The position numbers and the translations under genes are program-made. This document shows positions 52,599-62,304 of a stretch of 64,000 bases of DNA, piece after piece. The notes under the pieces were generated by a model, which was not told where the DNA came from, did no database searches, and saw nothing but the letters and a program-made list of their open reading frames with translations. This stretch comes from Struthidea cinerea (Eukaryota; Chordata; Aves; Passeriformes; Corcoracidae), in assembly GCA_013397865.1 (NCBI GenBank), contig VZTI01005062.1:186001-250000 (forward strand), read 5' to 3'. Each line of letters begins with the position of its first letter. The stretch's first letter is position 1.

Positions 52599-52981
52599 TG
52601 TCTCCCCTGATGGGGGAGAGGTTTAGCGTCTTTGCCAGGAATTCAGGAGACAAACGGAGACTTCTTCAAATCTCTGCTTTCAGATAGTTGTTTATTAAGT
52701 CTTATCAGAGAAAGGGAGTCACTTGCTCTGCCGACTGAGCTATCCGGGCAGAGAATGCAGGAAGAAGTCCCCACTATGAAGATTAGACAGTCTTTTTAAA
52801 GGTAAATTATCCAATTAATATGTAAAATGAAAGATATTTTCACTTTTCCACCAATGTTCAATAAATCACGTTGTCACGCTCACCGGAACTGTGGAATTTT
52901 TTAACCAATTATCTTAAACTACTTCTACTGCAGAATATGGAGGAATAGAAGAAGGAACAAGAAGCCTAGAGAACAACAACA
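52599..52981 (-). mobile_element. endogenous retrovirus LTR carrying a tRNA-Lys 5' half
   Basis: On the minus strand the unit runs from tgttgttgttctctaggc to gacgctaaacctctccccc and a closing caggggagaca, so it begins TG and ends CA (about 383 bp). A TATA-like tttaaaaag lies at about 52793-52801 and an AATAAA signal at 52691-52696. Between them is gcccggatagctcagtcgg, the start of a lysine tRNA. Flanks at the two ends do not form a direct repeat. This fits an LTR that still has internal sequence on its right (see 52982-53260). Borders are inferred from TG/CA ends. Confidence 0.7.
52724..52749 (-). other. tRNA-Lys 5'-half-like segment with intact A box
   Basis: Read on the minus strand from 52749, 26 nt match the acceptor 5' strand and D arm of vertebrate tRNA-Lys, with one difference in the D loop (c where t is usual). 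The pol III A box TAGCTCAGTCGG is intact at 52731-52742. The anticodon arm, T arm, B box and 3' acceptor strand are missing, so it is not a tRNA gene. It is part of the LTR. Confidence 0.75.
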
Positions 52982-53260
52982 ATCCTCCATTTTGAAGTTT
53001 CTTACTTTTATCTATTTACTATATTAACAAGCCCAAAGACCCTAAATTTTCACCTTGTGATAATCTTACATAACATTCTATCATCTAGTTCACACCAGTG
53101 TAGATTCCAACTCTTCCCAAAGGGCAGGTAATTTTCTCCATGGGCGAAGGTCAAAGACAATGTTGTCCAGGGGGGTAGAATCCTTCAAAACAGGCAGAGA
53201 GATATTCTCTGCATTCTGGATTCCAACAGATGATGTCTGAGCAATTTATGGCAGTAAATA
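52982..53260 (-). mobile_element. retroviral internal remnant beside the LTR
   Basis: If the LTR at 52599-52981 is the 3' LTR of a minus-strand provirus, this is the 3' end of its internal region. A purine-rich aatggagga lies at the LTR border, as a polypurine tract should. A minus-strand frame of 51 codons, open from 53245 down to a stop at 53090-53092, has protein-like composition and would fall where the end of env is expected. I do not recognise the protein. The right border is uncertain and no 5' LTR is present. Confidence 0.45.
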
Positions 53261-53777
53261 GATTTTTCAAGTGAATTATTCAATTTTTGGCATATTCAAT
53301 AACTTTACAAAACATTCATGAACATAAAAAAGTATTGTATTTACACATGTACATACTTTGTAGTTTATTACATCATAATTGCTTCAGAATTGCTCAGTGA
53401 TTGTATCTTTATTTTCTTCTATGTTAGATAAATCCTTGCAGATAAACATTTCTAACATAAGCTGCATCATAACTCAGTGGAGAGAACAGCATACTTTTTT
53501 CATGAAACAGCTATTTTTAATGGGCTTTTGGATATCAAATGTTTGAAAAGGGGACAAATATGGAAATAGTTCTTTATGTGTTTTTTTTTTTACATTTGTT
53601 TGTACAAGGTTTGTAGTGCTGCACTATAAACTCTTATCACCTCACTATCCATAAGCTCATTTGATCAACATTGACCTTTGACTGTCTGAAGCCCATTGCC
53701 ACAAAAAAATTCGTATTTGTTGAACAGCTGAAGTTGTGGAAAGAGATTTCTGACTGGTAGATAGTGACTGTCTCTCT
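53261..53777. other. AT-rich DNA, no gene seen
   Basis: No recognisable feature besides a T run near 53580. It may include more decayed retroviral sequence at its left end. Confidence 0.45.
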
Positions 53778-54306
53778 CTACTCTGTGCTGGAGCAGCCTT
53801 ACTTTGAGTCCTGGGTGTAGTTTTGGGCACCACAATATAAGAAGGATATAAAAGTATTAACACCCAAAAGAGGGCCACAAAGATGGTGAAGTGTCCAGAG
53901 GGGAAGTTGTATAAGGAGCAGCTGAGGTCACTTGGTCTGTCCAGCCTGGAGAAAAGGAGACTGAGAGGAGACCTCATTGCAGTTACAACTTCCTTGGGGG
54001 GAAGAGGAAGGACAGACCTCTTCTCTGGTGGTGATCAGTGACAGAACCCAAGGGAGTGGCCTGAAGCTGTGCCAGGGGAGGGTTAGGTTGGGGATTAGAA
54101 AAAGGCTTTTCACCCAGAGGTGGTTGGGCACTGGAACAGGGTCCCCAGGGAAGTGGTCACAGCACCAAGCCTGACAGAGTTCAAGAAGTGTTTGGACAGT
54201 GCTCTCAGGCACATGGTGTGACTCTTGGGGTGTCCTGTGCAGGGCCAGGAGTTGGACTTCATGGTTCTTGTGGGTCCCTTCCAACTCAGGATATGCTTTG
54301 ATTCTA
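53778..54306 (+). mobile_element. CR1 LINE, about 530 bp of the 3' region
   Basis: The longest CR1 copy in the window. In order: tttgagtcctgggtgtag with ttttgggcaccacaatataa, agagggccacaaagatggtg, gtccagcctggagaaaagga, gactgagaggagacctcatt, aaaaggcttttcacccagag, gttgggcactggaacagggt, and the end ggacttcatggttcttgtgg with a degenerate gattcta tail. It covers the end of the reverse transcriptase ORF and the 3' UTR. Small frameshifts break the ORF, and the open frames here on both strands (53657-53977, 53928-54284, 53977-54174, 54225-54440) are by-products. Confidence 0.96.
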
Positions 54307-56029
54307 GAAGTGAACTTTCCTTAAATCTAGACAGGGTTTTGCAAAGACAGATGGCGGAATCTCTCTACAGTAAGGCTCAGAATGATCAGGGGATCTACTT
54401 TTATGTTTTCTGTGGACTGGTGCTTTATTCAGCAAGATAATTTTAACCTCATGCCATTTCAGTCACACACAGCATGCAGGATTTAGGATGGATATAAGAT
54501 TCCCTCACAAAGTTCAACATTATAAATGAAAGTAGAAACAGATTAAAAAATGTCCAGGAATAATCAAAGGCTTGAAAGTAAAAGTTCCAGCCATCAATCA
54601 GTTGCCTCTAGTGGTAGACAACTGACTTGAGAGCTTTTAATTCTTTCTCCTTTTTCCCTATACCTATGTATCTAATTGCATTTGGCTCTTCCATAGTCAG
54701 AGAAGACATGATAAGGGTTTTTCAAATTCCTACTTTTTTATTTAATTTTTCTAACAGCAGCAAAAATGAAGATTCCCATGACTTCTAATTAAGAAGTCTT
54801 TGAGTTAACAGGGGTGGTTTCATTTTAGTCTTCCAGGCAGGTAGTGTTTTTTGTTTTAGTCATTACAATGCAAAATACAAAACTAATGCATTATTCTGTC
54901 ACTATACTTCCACAACTCAGTTGTGAGGGGGTTTTTTTATGTTTTGCTTTTTCTGGTGATGCCATATATTTATCTACTGCCTCTTCACCAGATGCTTTAT
55001 AGCCAGATTACTTCATTAACTTTTCTCTAATTAATTTCAGGATTGTCTTTTGATCATGCAAATCTGTTTATAACATCAGGTACTTATTTAAAGACCCATT
55101 AAAAGGCTCTCATACATACCCAAAGGAAAAGAAAAGGGAGTAAGAGAGAAAAAAGAAAGGGAAGATAGCAGTGCTTGATAATTCATAGCAAGTAGTGTCT
55201 TTTTTAAGAAATGTTACGTCCTTGATGAAAACAAACAATAAACACAAAAACAACCTACCCACCAAAGCAAACAAAAAAGCCCCAACATACGACAACCATA
55301 TGAAGCAAAAAAAAAAAAAGAGATTGCAAACAGATATTTTTGCCAGATACCAGATTTGTGCTGCTTTACAGCTCACCAAACAGCTACTGTGGGGAGAAGC
55401 CTATTGTATTCTTGAAAACGCTGAATTCTTTGCTTCATGTCCTTGATCTCTGAGGACAGATAACAGGGGAGAAACAGCATGAAACTCCCCTGTTTATTCT
55501 GAGTCAGAATAAGTGGATTAGAAAGTTATGTACAAACAGACACTGCTAATAAATATACTATTCGAGTATATGATGATAACAGTTACTTGTCATTTTCTTT
55601 GCAGTGGAAGCCGATAAAGGGAGAGATAAATCACTATGTTATCTAGGTGACTACTCTGTATTAAAACATGTAATTCTTAACCAGTAGTAATTTATTGCAT
55701 TAGGATCCACTTTTGCCTTTCACTCTGCTGTTTCCCTGTATAGAGACATATTAACTCCTAAATTGAATGTACGGTTGAGAACCTGAGGAGGTGTGGATTC
55801 TCTACTTCTTGAAACCAAAAGATAGTATGACCCACCTGATAAAGGGTGAACACTTTTCACCCAGACAAGTGTTACCACTTGTTCTGCTACTCACTTTCTG
55901 CTCTAACCTTAATTTCAAGATTCTTTTTTCAGTTATCATCCATCTTAATGAGTTACACATAATAATTTTGATATCCTTGTAGGTACTTCTGAAATTTTGT
56001 ACAACATCCTTGACTACTTAAGTTATCAC
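54307..56029. other. AT-rich DNA, no gene seen
   Basis: No recognisable gene or transposon. Overlapping frames on both strands at 55110-55446 are driven by A/T runs. Confidence 0.5.
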
Positions 56030-56460
56030 TGATGCCTGAAGTGGCCACCTAAAACACAGAGGCTAGACAACAGTAAGAGAATAAAAGTAGGTATTTATTT
56101 GAAGGGCCTTCAAAGGTGCACTCTGGGCAGGCCAAAGGCTACACCCAAGATGGACCCCAGGTCACGGGTTCTTCACCCTTTTATAAGTTTGGTCCATTTG
56201 CATATTAGGGTTAATTCTCCAATTATAACGTCAGTTAATGATGTCATTTCCCCAAGTTTGCCCCTCCTCTTCAGAGGCTTTTAGTTTACACATTTTGGGG
56301 CCTGGGACAGCAGGGTGTCCTTGAAGAGCAAACCTAGAGAGGGTTTGTTATGTCTAACCAGAATGAGAGAACAGCAGCTAACAGGCCACAAGAAACTTCA
56401 GAGTTACACACGAGGCAGTACAGGATTTGAAAAATATAAAAGTTAAAACCTAAGGCATCA
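56030..56460 (-). mobile_element. solo LTR of an endogenous retrovirus
   Basis: The unit has perfect 8-bp inverted ends, tgatgcct at 56030-56037 and aggcatca at 56453-56460. A 4-bp direct repeat tcac flanks it (56026-56029 and 56461-56464). On the minus strand it has an ordered promoter: TATAAAA at 56179-56185, an octamer ATGCAAAT at 56196-56203, CRE/AP-1-like sites at 56228-56246, and a polyadenylation signal AATAAA at 56094-56099 downstream. Sequence such as cccttttataagtttggtcc matches an LTR I know from bird genomes. No internal region is present, so it is a solo LTR. ERVL-like is my best guess, but a 5-bp duplication would be expected for that class. Confidence 0.88.
56179..56203 (-). 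promoter_or_regulatory. LTR core promoter: TATA box and octamer
   Basis: TATAAAA on the minus strand (56179-56185), preceded 11 nt upstream by the octamer ATGCAAAT (56196-56203). Both are inside the solo LTR. Activity is not shown by sequence alone. Confidence 0.6.
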
Positions 56461-57499
56461 TCACAGGATAGTTTTATTGAACGTCAAATCCCAGTGATCC
56501 AGTAATTTTCATTTATTTAGACTTTTTTTAATTTTGTATGTAATTTTTTCTGGTTTGTATGCAAGAAAATTATACCCCTAACTTACTCTAAAATGGAAAA
56601 ATTTACTTCCTTCCATTACCCTTTACTTTATTTTAAATATGTCAGATAGGAAAGATTTTCCTCTTCTGTTCAATGTTCAATTCAGTTGTTTGAGCTCAGG
56701 TTGGTCTCTTACTGTTACTAGTTTATGCCATCCATGATTATGTGGATTTTTATTGGCCTAAAATACTGGTGGCTCTTAAGGATAACAGCTAATTCCATTC
56801 CGGTGTTGGATATATTTTATCCAGAAACATTTTATTAATCTTTGTGTGAATTTGTGTTACAGATTTGAATAAAGACTAGTCTTATCATTTTAGGTTGTCT
56901 ACTCACAATTTTGTATTTCAAGTTATTGATACAAACCCTGTAGTTGGACACATTTCCAGAAAGTGCATTACTGTATACAATATAGTTACATAGAGGGTGA
57001 AAATGTTCACCTAAAAAAGCAATTTGGTTTTATTTGAGTAAAACTGGACTCCTCCTTAGCTGTTAATGGTATAAATCTCTCTCAGAAATGAGATCAGTTT
57101 TCAAGCTGCATATTAAAGTGCCATCAACTTTAGAACTTCCTTCTATGTTGATAAGATATATGACAGCCCCTTTTTCTCAGCAAGGACACGTGACAATATA
57201 AACACAAAAACGGGGAAACATCAGCTTATTTAATTTAAAACAATGAACAAAGATACTTTAACTTGATTTTAAATTTAACTGAAAAATCTGCGTGCATTGA
57301 GCTACATGTGGGAACTAGAGTTAATGGCAGATTAAGTCATATTACATGCAGTTAAGGCATAAATTAAGCATAGGTGTTTCTCATTATCTTGAAATACAAC
57401 CAAATGGTGCATATGTGCTCAGCACAAATGCACAATGACAGTGTCTATGTCAGAAAGGTTGATTATGATTTTAAACTAACATTTTTGAACAAGATACTG
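56461..57499. other. AT-rich DNA, no gene seen
   Basis: Nothing recognisable. It lies downstream (minus sense) of the broken coding-like frames. Confidence 0.45.
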
Positions 57500-59450
57500 A
57501 ATATTCATTTCTGCTGCCAGATCTGTAACATGAACTCTTTCATAGACAAGGTAAGTTTGCTATTGAGATCATTGAATTCTTGGATATTGCACATACAATT
57601 ATGTAAATCTTTAACCATTTGCAAACTTCATTCAACATTGTAACAACTGTCATTTTGAAAAGAATTTTGAAAATGCCCTTCTCTGAAGAAAGCTGGCTGT
57701 TTTTATCTCTTTTGCTCTGTGTATTGCTTTAAATCCTCCCAAGTTTATGCATACCTATGAAATGAAATCGAAATGACTGTAACAACATGTACAATATCTT
57801 GATCATGAATCATCCCATATATTAGAGAATATGGGTTTGTCTTATGTACCCTGTTGTCCTTTCAGTGTGAGTAGACGCAAGTTCTACCACCCAGTCCACA
57901 TAACAGCGCCGAACACAACATAAGGCTGTCTCAGTCTTTTCCTTCTGTTTTCCAGCTGCCCGCTCCCTTACTTCTTGGAGGATTGATTCACATATCAGCA
58001 TAAGGATATGCAAGCTCATTTTAAGTTATCATCTCCTAAGTTTGGAAGCAGCGTATATTTTTCCAGTGTTCTTTCACATTTTGTCACTACTTCTGTGATA
58101 ACGTCAGTAATTCCGAGACTATTTTGCAGATGCTTCATTAGCCTTCTTGTTATCGTTGACTTTCAGTTGTCAAGTTTGCCACAGTACAATAATGCCGAAA
58201 TTATAATTGCATCAGATAGTTTTATCTCATGCTGAAGGATATATGCTTCATTCTCCAGATGTCCAAAACATGTAGGCATTTTTTATATTTGTGCATTTTG
58301 TTCCTCATCTTCTATTCCACTGTAGTTTGTAGTTGCATTAAAATATATAGGGCGTCAAATGGGTTTCAGTGCTGATCACTGAACAGAGCTATCTTGGCCT
58401 TTTCAGGCTGTAAAGCTGCTTCTTGTGCAAGTACTTGTTTTAGGTCCTGTTCTGGGCTGTCAGCAGCAAAAAACCACCCTCAGAACTCCAACATGAAAGC
58501 AATTTTACTTTCTTTGAGTGTATATGAGGACAGCAAACATGGAAGTAGTTTTTCTCTATATTGCTGACAGGGTGCCCATCACAGTCATGCTATTCTGAAA
58601 TTCTCCTGCCTTTGTCCGTGTTTTATAAACTGTGTGGATTTCACTGTGCACAGAGCCAGATGGGATCACACCAACATCTCATCTCATCCCTGTTTAACAT
58701 TGCCTGTTGCAGTTCATTCAATAACATTTTGTATAAAAAATGGTAACTTCCCTATGTCCATAGACTCTCAAAGATATGAAATATGAGTATGGTTGCAGTT
58801 TGCTACATGCATTTCTTTGTTGTTTTTTTCTAGTAACATTTAGTATCTGAAGTCTAATTTTCAAATACAGTGAATGAATCACCAATTTTGCTTCCAAATA
58901 TCTATCTTGAAAGTACTAGGAACATAGAACCTCATCTTAAGCTGAAGTTTCTTCAGAAAGATCTTCTTTGAGCTGCCTCAGAAATCAGCTAGTGTCTCCT
59001 AACATCTTTAATGAGTATAGCTTCATTTCATTCAGATAGGATGTTTCAGACAATTCTGTAATGTGGGAAACCTGGTTTGAGAATATAAATTTTCTGTTGT
59101 GGTGTAATAGCATTAAACACTATCACTCATAGAGAAAAAGACCTGTGACTTCAGCAAATTCATTAGCCTTGCCTTGAGAGGTCGTTCCTACATTAGCAAC
59201 TTCGACATTTATTAACAAGTGGGAGAATAGTGAGCCCAACACAAATTAAAACAGAAAACACACCCGTTGTGGGAGTTTTTTGCCTTAGTTGTCTTTGTCG
59301 TCTGAATACATTGATGGTATTTGGGGATTGTACTTGAATGGTGCTTTTGAAGGCTATGATTAAATGGTTGACAGCAGCGTTGATTTATGGTGATTATGAA
59401 CAGAATTCTCAACTGAAACTTTTACATTTAGCCAACACAGGTGTAATAAT
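57500..59450 (-). pseudogene. broken protein-like frames, possible decayed gene
   Basis: On the minus strand a series of frames reads like protein rather than random translation. Frame 58019-57822 (65 codons) is rich in charged helix-forming residues (for example ICESILQEVRERAAGKQKEK). Frame 58279-58016 (88 codons, one internal stop at 58163-58165) overlaps the start of the former by the four bases ATGA, so one frameshift separates them. Upstream, 59200-58730 stays in a single frame with about five stops. Weaker pieces occur at 58570-58320 and 57625-57505. No introns could be defined. I recognise no family. It may be a degenerate retrocopy, decayed exons, or over-reading of chance frames. Confidence 0.3.
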
Positions 59451-60419
59451 TTACACTAAAATGATACACATGTAGCAGACCTTTTTTCTCTAGTGCAGAT
59501 TCATGATTCTCAATTACTTACTCAGGAGGTGTTAACACACATTCCTTGCAGGACGTCACAGAAAAGGTATACTGTGAAGGGAGCATTTTAAATGATAGAC
59601 AAATTAGCAAGCATAATTAACAATATGGCAGTTACCTTCACATTCCCTTGGCATTTATATTTGAAAAGTGCATTTCTGCTCAGTGTTATGTTCCAGTTTC
59701 AGTTGTGAAATTATGTTTTCCTTCCCCAATGTCATTTAATATTCTTTGTGTACTCTATTGTATTCCTAAGTTGGCTGTGTTTAAATAGGAAATTAGGAGA
59801 CTCTCTTAAATGCATAGATTCTACTTTTTTTCACCAGTATGATTATCTGGAATAGTCTCTGTGTGAAAAAACCATATGGGAGAGTAAAATTGATCTAATC
59901 AAATGTTCCTACTTCTTTCTCTTTTCCTACTTCTTCCTCTTTTTCTACTTTTTAAAAAAAGTTCCCAGTTAAAACAGGACTTCTCTCACCTGATCATAGC
60001 ACTTTCTATCACCAGTGGACACCCCAGCCTTCTTCAGGTTTTTCATATTGTATTTTTCATGTCAGGATTGTGCAGTGTTGCAGACAGGAAAATGTCAGTG
60101 ATAATTTTCTACTTATCTAAGAGTTATGATCAATTACATTGAAAATTGGGTAGAATAGACAGAAATTTCTGCTTGAAAAGCTTCATCTGTGTTGTATGGA
60201 GATATTAACATAACATATATTCAAAATATAGGTCCCTAAAAGAACTTCAGGAGGTCCAAACAAGACTGAGTGGCTAAGGTGGAAGGTGGAATTCATAGGT
60301 TTAATACTAAATGATTAACAGAGATGGAATCATAAAAACCAAGAAAAAGTTCATTATTTTCAACACAGAATGAAATCTAGGAGCTGCAACATCATGCTAG
60401 GAAATTGTTTGTTTGGTGA
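59451..60419. other. no clear feature
   Basis: AT-rich sequence. The plus frame 59903-60142 is driven by repeated pyrimidine blocks (cctacttctttctctttt and a near copy, about 59908-59942). The part right of about 60390 may already belong to the old CR1 that follows. Confidence 0.45.
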
Positions 60420-60605
60420 TCAGTAGTGGTCAGTAAGCAAATCAAATGTGGAAAATATTAGGAAAGATGATAAATGCAGACAATATCATTGGGACAACAT
60501 AAAACCTTAGTGTGCCCACAATCTGGATATGATGTGCGGTATTGGTTACCCAATCTCACACAGAAACAGAAAAGATTCACAAAACATCAGTAAAGATGGT
60601 CAAAG
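60420..60605 (+). mobile_element. old L3-like CR1 fragment, left part
   Basis: Diverged, but the block order matches the CR1/L3 reverse transcriptase end: agcaaatcaaatgtggaaaa with tattagg, gacaatatcattgggacaac, ataaaaccttagtgtgccc, acaatctggatatgatgtg, cggtattggttacccaatct, and a trailing gtaaagatggtcaaag. It encodes a decayed form of the conserved segment found before the CR1 3' UTR. It breaks off at about 60605 and resumes at about 61000. Confidence 0.65.
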
Positions 60606-60999
60606 CCTGTAGGTGCTAAAAAGCTAGAAGCAGAGAAATTCTTCAGCCTTTTCTCAATATTCTGTGAGCAGACTGTCTTTCCTATGTAAACTATTTTAAA
60701 CAAGGTCACAGTTTCATAAACTTCTTGCACCTGCAAGCTGTTTTGCAAGATTGTTATGGCTTCGACTTTGAAAATATTATGGAATAGGTATCTTAAAACT
60801 TGGCCAATCCTCTCAAGGGGTGGATGGCCGAGGAACCAATTACCTACTGCCACTCAACACACTTTTTGCGATCCATCCTATATAGTAGTCAGAAAATTAT
60901 TAAAGAAAAAGCTTCGGCTTCCACTGTTCATGAGCCTGGACTCTGTGTCCTTTTCTTTATGCACCTCAGACATAACAGCGACAAAAGCCAAGATCAGAC
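60606..60999 (-). other. about 390-bp sequence splitting the old CR1
   Basis: This lies between two colinear halves of one old CR1, so it was probably inserted after that CR1 arrived. The minus strand is one reading frame from about 61000 to 60587 with two stops. Its last part is an 88-codon open frame (60853-60587) containing LERIGQVLRYLFHNIFK-like helix-forming sequence. The motif caaag occurs at both edges (about 60599-60603 and 61006-61010) and might be a target duplication. I do not recognise the insert. It could be a fragment of another transposon, a retrocopy, or a filler from repair. Confidence 0.35.
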
Positions 61000-61115
61000 T
61001 CTATGCAAAGAGCAATTGCTTAGGCTAAAACTCTTCAGCTTGGGAATGACACAGCTGAAGTAAAATATGCTGCTGGGAGTTTATAATATCCAGGATGAAA
61101 AGGAGCAAACAGGGA
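61000..61115 (+). mobile_element. old L3-like CR1 fragment, right part
   Basis: It continues the element at 60420-60605: agagcaattgcttaggctaa followed by aactcttcagcttgggaatg, then gagtttataatatccaggat. These align in order to the CR1/L3 blocks that follow the ones in the left part (consensus: a gactcttcagcttgg block, then ggtctataaaatcatg). Only about 20 consensus bases are missing between the halves. Confidence 0.65.
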
Positions 61116-62047
61116 GTTTTTGTTAATAGTGTTTTTATATTTAAGGTTCCAAACAAATACAAGGAAAAGTAAATAATATAAAATCTCCACTGTATTTTGT
61201 TATTTTATTTATCGAACAATATAATTGTTAACACTCCCCTTTTTTATGTACTCAAACAATATCTATTACTTCCAAAACTATTTCATCTTTTTCTTCTTTT
61301 AAACCTCACATCCTGTCATGATGCTCTTTGTATTTTTTTCCTACATTCCATTCTTTTCATAACGCATATTTTATTCTTACATGAAGAACAGACTTGCTTA
61401 TTATCTTGGTGACTTTTATACTTAAGATAAAAGCAAGAACAAACTGGATTATTTTATGCAGATATTTCTGCTTCTCAAAAGGTCACCTGCCTCATTTACA
61501 TAAAAACCTGCAGATATTTCAGAATTTGCAGAAAGCAATTTCACAAGAGTTACAAAAATATATATATTTGCAGTAGACAACATGGAAGAGAGAAGACTAC
61601 CAAACACTTTAATTTCTTTTTCCCTAGGCAAACTTGGCTGTATTTTCTTACCCTTTCACTGCTATCTGACAAATGTTTTCTGTTGAAAAAAGGAAAAAAA
61701 TGTTAATGTGTCATGTTATTCTGTGCCTAGTGCTGTTCTCTGAATTCATTGTTAGATTTCCAGCACAGAAAACTTCAATACCTTTGTATTAGTAAGGTCA
61801 GACACTTGTAAAATCCTGTATTTAAAAAAAAAAGAAAGGAAAGAAAAAGAAGCTCTTGACTATGTATCATTCATATCCACCGTAGGTTTTAAAACAGAAA
61901 ACTGACTTCTATTCTCAAATACTGATCTGTAGCTGCAGTTATAGATATATTTTTGGCTAACATTTGACAGAAGCTACTTCAGATGGCTCTTTCAATCCTG
62001 TTTTTTCATCTCTGTCTCTGTATAACTTCTGTTTGAAGATAAGGCAC
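61116..62047. other. AT-rich DNA, no clear feature
   Basis: No supported gene. The minus frame of the exon-like block next door stays open leftwards to about 61968, beyond the proposed splice donor, and this is the only notable point. Confidence 0.4.
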
Positions 62048-62304
62048 CTGAGTGGCTTAGGGGTCAGGGTAAGCTCATCCAAAAGGTCATGATATAGTAA
62101 ATACATCTTGACCTACTCCCACACAGACCTAAATCTATTGCTGTAGAAAGGCAACTGCTGAGACAAGGAGTCACTCCTCTCATAAGGCTCCACCAAGACC
62201 GGCTCCATGACAGTTCTCGGTGATAACAGGAGCCTACTCCGAGGGTCAAAAGATCTGCTCTCTGATTTTTTTATGGCATTTATCATTCGCAAGCCTTGAG
62301 CCAC
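62048..62304 (-). pseudogene. exon-like block with one in-frame stop
   Basis: On the minus strand the sequence starts right after ttattttgtatcag, a good splice acceptor, and reads in one frame for 257 bp to cactcag|gtgcct, a plausible donor. The translation is clearly protein-like: SFDPRSRLLLSPR in the first third, SQQLPFYSNRFRSVW in the middle, then MYLLYHDLLDEL before the donor. A single TAG interrupts it, just after the SVWE stretch (about 62113-62115). A C-to-T change in a CAG codon would explain it. GC content and CpG are higher than in the flanks. I do not recognise the protein. It may be an exon of a dead gene, or a live exon with a sequence error. Confidence 0.45.

Noticed and set aside
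52724..52749. tRNA-Lys gene
   Set aside because: Only the first 26 nt of the tRNA are present. The anticodon arm, T arm with B box and the 3' acceptor strand are missing.
53928..54284. 118-codon minus-strand frame
   Set aside because: It is antisense to a clear CR1 copy (53778-54306), whose GC-rich 3' region keeps antisense frames open.
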